Shown here piece after piece: positions 54,583-64,000 of a stretch of 64,000 nucleotides of DNA (positions within the stretch are counted from its first letter, which is position 1; each line of letters begins with the position of its first letter). The stretch lies in assembly GCA_011503125.2 (NCBI GenBank), contig WWBZ02000016.1, positions 3,100,001-3,164,000 on the forward strand. The letters run 5' to 3'. The position numbers and the translations under genes are program-made. The DNA comes from Botryosphaeria dothidea. Its lineage: Eukaryota > Ascomycota > Dothideomycetes > Botryosphaeriales > Botryosphaeriaceae. Below the pieces are notes generated by a model. That model saw only the letters and a program-made list of their open reading frames with translations. It was not told where the DNA came from and did not search any database.

Positions 54583-56096
54583 ATGGCTGCTACAATTGGA
54601 AATTTGTTTGACGTCAAGGGCCGCATTGCCCTCGTCACAGGCGGGAGTAATGGAATAGGATTGATGATTGCGAAGGTGTGTAAACTCATTTCTGGCATCT
54701 CTTTCTTTTTTCTCAACTTGCAGTTTCCATTATCGTTTCGCGTCTATCAAGATTATGTTGTGTTTCCTATTGTTCTACCCATCGTTTCGCTCACAGTCTA
54801 TTCCCACAATTCGCCACATCCTTGTCTGAGCACCCAAAAAAGAAAGGGACCAGCCGCGTCAGAGTCCTCTAAGGTGTACTTCGAAGTGTTTCAACCATAA
54901 GACAAACATACATTGGGAGTTGAAATATTCGTCTGGATAGAAGCGTCCTTCCAAACTATATAACGTTCACACGCGAACGAGTCTTAACACTCCGCGGTCA
55001 TGGCATACTGCAGCTTTGAGAACAACTAAGATCAACACCAAAATCATTCAGCGACTACACCTACTGATATCCCTCCCCATAGGGCCTCGTCACCAATGGC
55101 GCCCGCGTAATCATCACCGCCCTCCCCACCGACCCCATCGACAGCGCCGTCTCCGAACTCAACGCCCTCGGCGGCCCCAGCGGCGGAACGGCCGAAGGGT
55201 AGTCACCCCTCCTCATCCCTCCCCCCTTCCATCCACCCCCAGCTAAACCCCTCCCTAGCTTCCCCTCCGACCTCTCCACCAAACCCGCCATCGCCGCGCT
55301 GGCAGCCCACCTGACCGCCACGCTCGCCCTCCCGCACCTCGACATCCTCGTCTCCAACGCCGGCATCCGCCGCGACGCGCGCCAGCCCTGCGACGTGCTG
55401 GCGGCCGACCTGCCCACGCTGCAGGCCAGCCTGTGGTCGCACGCGCACGCGGACTGGGCCGCCACGTTCGCCGTCAACACGACCGCGCACTACTTCCTCG
55501 TCGTGGCGCTGGCGCAGCTGCTGGCGGCGGGGGCGACGCGGGAGGTCGAGGGGGGGTTGAAGGGGAGCGACGTGGGGTGCGGGTGCGTGGTAATTACGAG
55601 TAGCTGCGCGAGCATGCACAACTGCACGAATGTCGATCTGACGAGCTATGCCGCGAGCAAGGCGGCGACGGACCATTTGGTGGCGATACTGGCGGCCAAG
55701 TTTGCGAGGTGGTATGTGAGGGTCAATGGGATTAATCCGGGGTGTGAGTTTCTCCGTTTCTCCGTTTCTCTCGTTGAAGACGAACTCTTGCGGCTTGCGG
55801 ATTGGTTGAGGAGACCGCTGACGTGTGTGCGTAGTCGTTCCGAGCAATATGAACCCGGTGGGTGCCGAGGGGAACATGTTTGCGAACTTGTTCGATAAGG
55901 TGCCGGCGAAGAGGGCTGGGAAACTGGAGGATATCTCTGGGACGGTTCTCTATCTTTGCAGTCAAGCCGGAGTGAGTGAATTTTTTCCTTCGTATCGTTT
56001 TTCAACACGCTGATCATATGTCCGCAGGCATACGTGGATGGACGCTGTCTCTGTGTCGATGGCGGGAGAGTCTTGGTTGCCAATGGACAGGAATAA
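54583..56096 (+). CDS. Short-chain dehydrogenase/reductase (SDR)
   Basis: Exons 54583-54675, 55083-55198, 55259-55743, 55835-55971 and 56028-56096 encode 299 residues. The NAD(P)-binding motif is VTGGSNGIGL (TGxxxGxG), then DILVSNAG (NAG), a catalytic Ser in VVITSSCAS, YAASKAA (YxxxK) and VNGINPG. The C-terminus AYVDGRCLCVDGG fits classical SDRs of the glucose/3-ketoacyl reductase type. The substrate is unknown. Intron 1 is 407 nt, far longer than other introns here, and contains a degenerate copy of the foldback family. Exon 3 is extremely GC-rich. The exon-3 donor GTGAGT at 55744 was chosen to keep the frame. Confidence 0.88.
54915..54998. mobile_element. Foldback/MITE-like element, degenerate copy 3, inside SDR intron 1
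   Basis: GGGAGTTGAAATATTCGTCT at 54915 resembles the arm of the other two copies. A degraded inverted partner ends near CTTAACACTCC at 54985-54995. Because of divergence the borders are approximate. Confidence 0.4.
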
Positions 56097-56259
56097 ATCA
56101 ATGAGTTTATGGAAGGGGTGATGAAGACATTATTGATATATGCTCGAAACAAAGTTCGAGTGCTAAGGGGTATATTCAGCTACAAAGGCTAGATTCCCAA
56201 ACTCCAAGTCTATCATCTGCGCATCCAAAAGAACGTAAAACATCATTACCATTGACTCA

Positions 56260-57740
56260 TTAAGTACGTCCTGCGATTCCATTGACAGCAAGTGCCAATG
56301 CCGCAACCTCAGTAGAAGGGCTTGCAGCGTCTTGGTCAAAGGTTCCGAACAGGTCCATATACAACACATTCGGATAGCTTGACGAGGTGAAGTTACCGAA
56401 AGTCTCAAAGAGTGGCTGATACGCAGTACCCGCGAGCTCAAGGATGGAGTTCATGTCGCCAGGGATAGGAATGCTACCCCAGATGGCATCAACGACACTC
56501 TCCGTCAAGGTCCAAGACAAGAGGAAGAATTCATCGTCTGGCGTCTTGCGGTTGTCGACAAGTTTGGTGAGCTGATCAGACGACATATCATTCAACTCGT
56601 CTGTGTTGGAATACACGTTGTAGAAGGGAAAGTTGGGGGAATTTGCGACTATGCCCTTGGCAAAGTAGTCACCCAAAGTAATACCACTCGGAAGCTCGGC
56701 TACAACAAGTACGCTAGGGCCATCTCCGATGAATTGGTTAAGCGTACGTTGAGAGATGTCTTCTGAAGTAGAGACTCCGGTGGTGTTGAACCGATTGTTC
56801 AGGCTAAGAAGTTGATCGAACAAGTGGTTCCACTGGGCTTGGGACAAGTCGGCGTAATCATTGTCCGTGTCCATGGTATGTGAGATATCGAGGATGATGA
56901 GCTCATCATACTGGGCAGTAAACGAGTTGATGTTGTTGACGATGTCGCTCAGCGATTGTCCGTTTGCTCCTTGCCATCCGACAATGCCAGTGTCGGAATA
57001 ATGGCCTGCGTAGAACTTGCCGGAGCTGATTACCGGTCTGATGTCGAACCAGCGGGACCCGGCGGCCAATTGTTCAGCGATATTAAATTTCTGGGTCAAG
57101 GTATTGGTATCCCTGACAAGGCCGGTATGGGCGTTGAACTCGCTCATACCTGCATCGTGCGAGCCGGGAACGCAAATGTGACGAAGCTTACGATCACCGA
57201 GGATCCCAAGGTTTTGATGCATCCAATCGACGGAGGGGTTGTTTGAGGTAAAGGCATCCTGCTCGCCACCGACGACGAGGTTGACAGCATGGTTATGGTT
57301 CCATCCCAGGCTGATGGTGCTCCCAACGGCATTATTCTGAGTCTCAACAGCAGTCAAGTAGACCTCGAGGTTGAAACCGTCGGTGTTTCTGGCCTGGACT
57401 TGGAAAGTGGCTGAGGTGCCGTCCATGGAATACACAGCCTCGCCACCGTCGTCGCCCTGATCTTTACCGGGATCTTGGTCCCATTCAACGTAGACTGGAA
57501 CAGAGGCGCCTGAAGAGGGTAAGCGGATGGTTGTGGGCACGTGACAGGGGTGGTAAACACCAGAAGCAATGGTGGTGGGGAAGGTCCAGGCCTTCATCTG
57601 GTAGAAGCTCTGACTGCTGAGAGTCCATGGGTAGGGAGTCCCATTTATTAAGTCAATAAGTCCGCCTGGCGACAGTTAGTGTTGGAGAGGTGGGACGGGA
57701 TTAGGGGCAGAGACGGAAGGTGTAACATACCCTCGCCCAT
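56260..57740 (-). CDS. PLC-like phosphodiesterase (PI-PLC X-type TIM barrel)
   Basis: Exons 57740-57731 (only 10 nt, MGE plus one base) and 57665-56260 encode 471 residues. The intron has GTATGT...CTAACTGTCGCCAG. An N-terminal beta-rich domain of about 140 residues precedes the barrel: HICVPGSHDAGMSEF (catalytic His region), AAGSRWFDIRPVISSGKFYA, HYSDTGIVGWQGANGQSL and ELIILDISHTMD. This matches the PLC-like phosphodiesterase superfamily seen in fungi, which cleave phosphodiesters by a His-based mechanism. The start lacks a signal peptide, so the protein is probably intracellular, and the substrate is unknown. The tiny first exon is chosen because it keeps frame and has good splice signals. 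Confidence 0.8.
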
Positions 57741-58785
57741 GATTGATAAAACGACAGACTGCTGCTATTGGGAAGAAGAAGAAGAAGAAGAATTACCCTC
57801 GGCAGGACTAGGAATTAGCGACTGCGAATTAAGCGGTGATGCATTCTGCAGGAGGGGGCAAGGCACGACTTTATGTGGTTTGAGCGCATGGTAGTGAGTG
57901 AGCTCGTGAACTGGTTTCGGAACAGCCCCGCTGGCTCCAACCAGCTTGTGCATGTTGCCTGAGCTCAGCAGCAGGCAAAGTTGAGCGGTTGGGTAGGCAC
58001 AGGGACCAATCAGGCGGGGCACATGCGGCCTCGGGATTGGAACAGGCACTTAGACCAGCTGCTATAGAGAAGGTGGTAAGAGAGCGGCCAATAGGCGGGT
58101 AGGCGGCAAGGCCGGCGGGAGCATTGATCTGCATCAGCAGGCGCTGCATTTCGGCGCGACGGCTGGGGCTGCCAGGCCCGAGAAGAAAAGGTGAGCGGGC
58201 GGCAGGCATGATTGGGCGGCGCGCACCCGCTGCTCGAACATACGAACAAGCCACCATGCCCGCTTTGAGGCGCAGGGAGAGACAGGACACCGCCGCCCAC
58301 GTGGGGCTGCCAGCGCGTGCTGCCTGACCGCTTGCAGGTGCAGCTGTTCAGGTGTCGAGGCAGCCTGACACCATGCTCGTATGCGGCTCGGGCCTGCTTT
58401 AGGTTGATGACGCCCGTGGCTAGGGGCTCCTAGCCCGCCGCCGCCCGCCCAGGGACCGCCCGCCAACGCCACAACGCGTGCAACAACAACCAGCAATCCC
58501 TCCCGCTCTCGTCCACCACCGCATCCAACCATTGCTACCGCCCGCCCTTCCCTGCGCCTGCGCTTCGCCGCGTTCGCCACTAGGGCTTCGGCCCGCCAGT
58601 CTCAAGCGTGACTGCGCTCCGTTCCCGCGTCCGCCTGCTCCCCCGGTATCGCTCCGCGACGCGTCGCCAGCCTCCCGCTTTGCTTTTGCGACACGCCGCC
58701 TCACGCGACAGCGCCGCCCACATTGCACCTTGCCTTCTTTTCGCGTCGCCTCTGCTACACGGCATTGCCTGTGCATCTGTTCGCC
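57741..58785. other. Divergent spacer, PLC-like gene and LRR gene
   Basis: About 1 kb between divergent genes. A GAA triplet run is at 57774-57792. It is GC-rich towards the LRR gene, with no further gene. Confidence 0.4.
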
Positions 58786-60491
58786 ATGTCGCGCTTCTCC
58801 AGCCCGCCGCTTCCGGGCCTCGAGCCCCCGAGCTCACCCCCGCTGCTTCCGACCACCACCTCTCGCAAGAAGCGCGCCCGCTCTCCGTCGTCGTACGAGA
58901 CCAATGAATCCTCCCATCACACCTCCAGCGACCCCTTCGTCTTCTCCAGTGACGATGCTCCCGACGACGTCGAGAACTATAACAGCCCAGTGCGCAAGAA
59001 GAGACAATACACAGGCACATGGTTCGCACACGGGCACAAGCCAAAATCCGCAAGGCCCCAGCCTAAAGCTGAATTTTCCAGGAACCAAGACAGTGGCGTC
59101 TGGCTGCCTAGCGACTCTTCAGATGACTCGCTGATTGAGAAGCTGGCTGCTGCCAGCACCGGCCCACCCCTCTTTGGCCAGGTCGCAAGACCCAGTGAGC
59201 CTGAGCCAACTCCGCTGCCTGCCGTGCGCTCGGTGCGTCTTGCAGAACAACCCTCAGCCGAGCAAAGACTCGCCCAAGAAAAGATACACCATTGCGTGGA
59301 GGAGGGTAATGAGAGGGTCGATCTATCGTGAGCCCCCTTAGGCGCATTGCAGTTCATACAATTCCTAATCGTGATAGGGGAATGCAATTGCGCTCCATTC
59401 CCGACGACCTACTGCCGCAATTGAATCACCTGATTCGCCCTCCGAAGATTGGCCCCGAAGTCCCTTCCGAGGAAGCTTACGAGTCCTTCACCCCATCGCT
59501 TCAATTGTACCTGCCTAGAAACCAGCTGCGCACCCTGCCTGGCGCAATCTGGAATCTTGAGAACCTCGGGGTACTCAGTCTGCGCATCAATAAGCTAACC
59601 GAGATTTCTCCGGCCATTTCCAACCTCAAGAACTTGAAGGAGTTGAATCTGGCTGGAAATAGACTGCGATGGCTGCCTTGGGAACTTCTCCAGCTTGTGC
59701 CGCCAAAGGGGAACTTGACCCGTCTCAGTGTCACGCCAAACCCATTTGTTAAGGGGCTCTGTGCGTATGAAGCATTAGAGTTGCCCACGGACCCCGTGAA
59801 GATGCAGCAGCTGGTGAATGAATTCAAGACGGAGCTGGAGGAGGACGATTTCGAGAGCGTGGATCAGAAGGAGCAATTCCTCTGGTCTTTGAGGCTTCAT
59901 GAGTCAATGCTCCAAAAGATGCGTGAGCACGCCGATATTCCAGAGCTTTCCGAGGACGCATCGACAGCGCCGGTGTCATTCAAGCCGCCGCTCTGGAAGC
60001 AAGAATCCGTCTTCATTGCCTCCACAGCGGTAGCCCGCATGGAGTTCGACGGCCGCCTGCAGTCCGGCTCGCCCCAGCGTCCCTCTTCGACCACCTACGA
60101 AACCACATCTTTCCCCGTCCCCTCCGTCGGCCACTCTCCCGCAGACGACCTTCCTGCTTCTTCCTCCCGCGTCCCTTCTCTCTTCGAGCTCTCCCTCCGC
60201 TCCGCCGCCAAGGCCGTCCCCAACACCGAAATCCTGCGCGACCTGCTCCCCTCCGACACGCCCGCGCCCGTCCTCGACGCCCTCGACGAGGCTTGGCGCG
60301 TCCAGCAGAGCGGCGGCCAGCAGTGCTCCGTCTGCAGGAAGGAGTACATCCTGCCGCGCGCCGAGTGGCTCGAGTACTGGCACTACGTGCCGGACTCGCT
60401 CGTTTGCTCGGCCGACGACGCGTTTTTGCCGTTTTTGAGGAGGGCGTGTAGTCTTGGGTGCGCGGCGGCGGTGCGGGGTGGGGAGATTTGA
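58786..60491 (+). CDS. Leucine-rich-repeat protein with C-terminal Cys motif
   Basis: Exons 58786-59327 and 59378-60491 encode 551 residues. The N-terminal 180 residues are disordered, Ser/Pro-rich and basic (SRKKRARSPSSYE). After the intron come leucine-rich repeats: LQLYLPRNQLRTLPGAIWNL, ENLGVLSLRINKLTEISPAI and NLKELNLAGNRLRWLPWELL. A long linker follows, then a C-terminal Cys module CSVCRKEYILPRAEWLEYWH ... LVCSADD ... CSLGC, perhaps metal-binding. This layout is common in Pezizomycotina genomes, but its role is not known to me. A nuclear location is possible from the basic N-terminus. The intron GTGAGC...GATAG is needed, since the first frame ends in TGA directly after the donor. Confidence 0.85.
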
Positions 60492-61234
60492 TGATGTTGA
60501 CTTGGATTTTTCTTTTCTCCTTAAGGACGGCTTTTGATTGTGATATGGATTTGTAAAGGAGCGGTGTGTAAATCTTTTTAATGCGCAGGCGTTTCGAGGC
60601 GGTGGGACACTGTGTTACGGGGGATTTCCATCTTTGGGTAGCCTGGCGTCGGTGGGTTATTCATTTTGTGTCTGTGACACGCGGGTCGAATATTTTTCGT
60701 TTTATTGCTGCGCCTGGCATATCTGGCTGCATCTCTGGGATATCTTCCGCGAATTCTTCCTGAGAGCTTTCTGTTTGGCCTGGGTGACTGGATGATTTGC
60801 TTGGGTGATGAAAGCTCGGAACGATTCAGGTTCAAGAGGGCAAGCTGTAAATTCTGTGAGCAGTTGACCGTGGTTAGATAGATGTGCATGCAATAGCGGA
60901 TTCAAGTCGAGTCTGCAGCCCCCGAGGACTGACAGAAGGAACCGGAAGCAGATATAAAAGGTTTGATGAAATCGAGAGTGTTTTCATTGCTTTGCAAGAA
61001 TGATCCTCTCGGCCCCCGGTTCGGCGAAGTATTGATTTCATTCGAGATCGATGGTTTGAAAAGAAGGCTTACAGCGCTCCCATCGCGCTACGAGGACCCG
61101 CCCCAGACCCACACGGTATGCTACCTGGCCTCTCCAACCTACAATCATGACATTGAGTACTGGTGCTGGCTTCAGAGGGTTGCCTCCGCTGTCCGGCAGG
61201 GTGAGTGGTTGTATTTGACTCGGCTTCGTTGAGA
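60492..61234. other. Intergenic, no gene seen
   Basis: About 0.75 kb between the convergent LRR gene and the HET relic. A short plus-strand frame (60963-61232) has no support. Confidence 0.4.
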
Positions 61235-62638
61235 TTAGTTGTCCTTTTTGAGCGGTATTCGAGGAAGCGAAATCTCGAAGAATATGCCTGCTGGCCTGTC
61301 ATTGATCTGCTGGACGAATAGCGAACGGATTGCAGGTCCATACCTGGAATGGAACGACTTATCTTCCAAATCTCTGTACAAATTCACGAGTTCTTTCTGA
61401 TCAGATGAGCCGGCCCCGGTTACGGAAGGCGCAAGGACAGAAAATGATACAGTGCTTCTGCTTGACTTGATCAGTAAACCGCGGAAATGGAAATTCTCTG
61501 TCGACGAGCTCCAGGACCAACTTTGTAGGACAATACCATCTTGAACGCCCATCGTAAGATCTTCACCTCGTTCTGCTTCCCACAGAATTACAAGATCAAA
61601 GTCTTTTTCGGGCAGGCCGTATATGCGTTCTTCCAAGTTTCCGTAGATGCGTCGAAAGATACCAGGCAGCGCGTTATAAATGTCTCCTTTGTATTGTGAC
61701 TCCCGTCTTGCATCCTATCTTACACATTCTTTGAATAGGCCAAAAGCGTTTGCGTGGGGTTTGTCTAAATTCATGAGAGAATCAGATTCTGACGAAGAAT
61801 CCCACGGGGTTAGGTAGTTCCCCGTAATTACAGTGCGGGAACATTTGAAAGCACAGTTGCCAGTCCCGTGAAAAGAAGCACTTTGAGAGAGTACTGTCTC
61901 CGGATATCGTCGTCTTGCACGATGTACAAGCGATCTACCCATAGATACGGCATATTTTAGTTTCTCACACACCGTGATGGCATCCAAACCGGTTTTGGGC
62001 AAAACCGGCGAAGTGCAAAGAATCATCTACACTGAACGCCTCGAGGTTTGATCTGGTGGTTCCCACTTAGTCGTCTTGTCTTCTGCCCCAAACATAGCTC
62101 AGAGCGGCAAAAATTGCCTGTTTCGGTGCCCGAATAATGCACTTCCTTCTGATGTCGACCAATTGAAGTTCTCAGGAAAGTCTTCGGTAGTCACTGATCC
62201 ATCGTCTGAGTGATGGTGATTCGAATTGCAATCTTCAAGCCAGGCCCTCACTTTTGACCAGTTTATCTGAGCTCCGGTTACTGAATAGGGTGATGCTGGG
62301 TCTTTACTTGGCTGTCCCTGCGCACGCGCATAACTCAACAACATACGACATGCGGTCTGTCCCTTGGTGTGAAAAAAAAAAAATGCAGTCTTCCGATCCG
62401 TTGCGATTTTCATATGAATATTCGCATCTTTGATAATCATTCCGTCTTGAGCCCGACCATCAAACGTTTCCGTGATCATCCGGCAGAATTGACAAGCGTA
62501 ACGTTGCTTTATATGAGACAAAGGACCGAGGTCGATCATGGGAGCAGCTTCCTGCTCCAGACACACGAGTAAGTGGTGAAGCCGAAGATGCTGGCAGAAA
62601 CTGCAAAGAGAGGCTGAAGCGCGTTGACTCTTCGCCAA
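61235..62638 (-). pseudogene. Decayed HET-domain (heterokaryon incompatibility) gene
   Basis: Three minus-strand frames are needed. The first (62638-62099) has LCSFCQHLRL, a Cys pair near QFCRMITETF and INWSKVRAWLEDCNSNH, the pre-HET segment. The second (about 62026-61715) has LPKTGLDAITVCEKL and, in a shifted frame, YLWVDRLYIVQDDD, a hallmark of the HET domain. The third (61636-61235) holds a QSWSWSSS-like block and a C-terminal remnant. Conserved HET parts between the second and third pieces (such as the GW-L-E-R region) are missing. Poly-A (62370-62381 plus strand) codes an odd run of Phe. HET proteins trigger cell death on non-self recognition. Here only a relic remains. Confidence 0.65.
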
Positions 62639-64000
62639 TGGAATTGTAGACGAGCTGTAGTGACTGCTTTGCCAACGCCCAAATTTGCGGGGAGACTCAC
62701 CGCAAAATCAAGGGCAGCATCGGGCAATCTTCTGGTCGCTGCATTATTTTACACTTTGCCCATCAGGACGATTAAGTTGAGGCTCAACCATGAATCACGT
62801 ATTCCCCACTCGAGGTGGGGGAACGCATGTATGGGGGCCATGATTCTGCGTACGTACATACACTGGTGAGAGAGACGAAAATTCCCCGAGCAATGCCTCT
62901 CGGAAGCGGGCCGAAGCGACATTGTGCTTCAGAGCAGCACGTAAAAGGAAGCTTGTGGACCGGTCGATAAAGACACGCGGTAAGGGGCGGCCCGCAGTTT
63001 TAAATAGGGATGTAGCAAGACTAAGATATTCTCCTGGAAGACTACCAGAAACGAAAAGCGGCGCATGCGGCACAGCAGGGAAAGAAGCGAGAAGCCGATT
63101 GACAGTTCGCTGATCGGGGCTCCCACATGACGCAAGCTTATTAAGGCCGAGATGGAGAGTCGAGAAGCATCCCGTAAGCACTCCAAGACACGCTGCGATT
63201 CAGGAAGTGTACCAAGCTACTGCTCCCACGTGTTCGATAGTCCCCAACGCTCGTGTTGAACGCCTCGTACCGGAGGATATTATTGCGGCATTACGTAGAT
63301 CCCACGTGCCTCTGGCGGACCAGTGACCCGCATCGGATGTTTTCCACGAAGATCCCGGACAATTGTGAGCGTGCTTCTAAGCCCCCACCGCGTGGAACTG
63401 CGGCGCAGAAGAGAAAGATGATACGCGCAAGAAGGATGCGCATGCCTGCTCATCGAGATTCACCTTCTGGCCGGCAAGTAGAGGCCGGCAACGGACGAGG
63501 GCGACGAGGGCGAGAAAGCCGCGTGTGAAGTGCAGGATGACAGAAGAGGCTTGCGCCCCGTCAGGAGACTGTTGTATTATTGCCACGTCCTAGAAGCGGC
63601 TTGCTCGCGACGAAGACGCCACAACCGTGTCGCGGGTGGTGCGACAATATCGCGACTTGCCAGGTACCACCAACACGCCGGCCGGCCGGGCGAACGGCCG
63701 TGGCAGCCACACGGGAAAGACGGTTTGACGGTATTGTGCAACAAGGGAGATGATCCGCATCAGCGTATGCCGTATTTGAACGATGACAAGAGAAATAGTC
63801 GGCTTTTCTTGGCGAGTGGGAACACCAAGACCACCGGCGTGGAAAGACAGATGGAAAAAAAAAAGGGTAGCCGATAGCCTCGCGGCAGACTTTCTCTCTC
63901 CACACAGCATTCCTGTCTCCGCGGATTCGGGGACACGCACGTAATATATTCGGATGTAACCGACCCAGACCGGCAGTCAGGCCGAAACCGGTTCCTTCGA
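62639..64000. other. Intergenic to window end, no gene seen
   Basis: About 1.4 kb without supported genes. A small palindrome TTCCCCAC-TCGA-GGTGGGGGAA lies near 62801. Open frames at 63530-63940 overlap on both strands and look spurious. Confidence 0.4.

Noticed and set aside
1..64000. CRISPR arrays, prophage or bacterial operons
   Set aside because: No regularly spaced repeats, and gene structure with introns is eukaryotic throughout.

Overview
The window is nuclear DNA of a filamentous ascomycete (Pezizomycotina). Genes are compact and carry short introns of about 45-70 nt with GT-AG ends and CTAAC-like branch points. The gene content also fits: a Zn2Cys6 regulator, P450s, a Pth11-like rhodopsin-domain protein, LysM, HsbA-like and GPI cell-wall proteins, HET sequence, and a secreted GH28 pectinase and GH43 hydrolase. 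I cannot place the species.

Layout. 0.4-5.1 kb: a secreted GH43 hydrolase, a frame-broken secreted phospholipase A2 relic and a small Zn-dependent nucleoside deaminase. 5.6-8.7 kb: VPS18 (vacuolar HOPS/CORVET subunit), whose first third carries many one-base frame breaks. 9.0-13.5 kb: two Ty1/copia-Gag-like genes with no protease, integrase or reverse transcriptase. 14.1-17.7 kb: a DUF4470/MYND-finger gene, also frame-broken. 17.7-22.2 kb: gene-poor, with one foldback element. 22.2-24.1 kb: a seven-helix receptor-like protein. 24.6-34.4 kb: P450, amino-acid permease, RidA-like enzyme, Zn2Cys6 regulator and a CYP504-type phenylacetate hydroxylase, which may form a catabolic cluster. 35-44 kb: GNAT acetyltransferase, HsbA-like protein, an unusual tRNA-Val, a GPI Ser-rich protein, an ACS-type MFS transporter and a LysM protein. 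45.2 kb: tRNA-Ser(GCU). 47.8-51.5 kb: Pth11-like protein and polygalacturonase. 52-54.4 kb: a disrupted Cys-rich tandem-finger gene between direct repeats. 54.6-60.5 kb: SDR, PLC-like phosphodiesterase and LRR protein. 61.2-62.6 kb: a decayed HET-domain gene.

The strongest candidate for something undescribed is the tRNA gene at 37596-37756 (minus). A complete cloverleaf with anticodon CAC forms only if two insertions are removed. One is a normal 34-nt intron at position 37/38. The other is a 55-nt insertion between positions 24 and 25 of the D arm, and it looks exactly like a spliceosomal intron (GTGAGT...CTAAT...GCAG). The A box, B box and a Pol III terminator are all intact.

Other points of interest: the frame breaks in PLA2, VPS18 and the MYND gene sit mainly in short homopolymers, so they may be assembly errors or real decay. 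A small foldback-element family has copies at 17.9, 54.2 and 54.9 kb, the last inside an SDR intron. A perfect TGTCGG-N5-CCGACA palindrome lies in the promoter shared by the Zn2Cys6 regulator and CYP504. All exon coordinates were derived by hand from splice motifs and reading frame.
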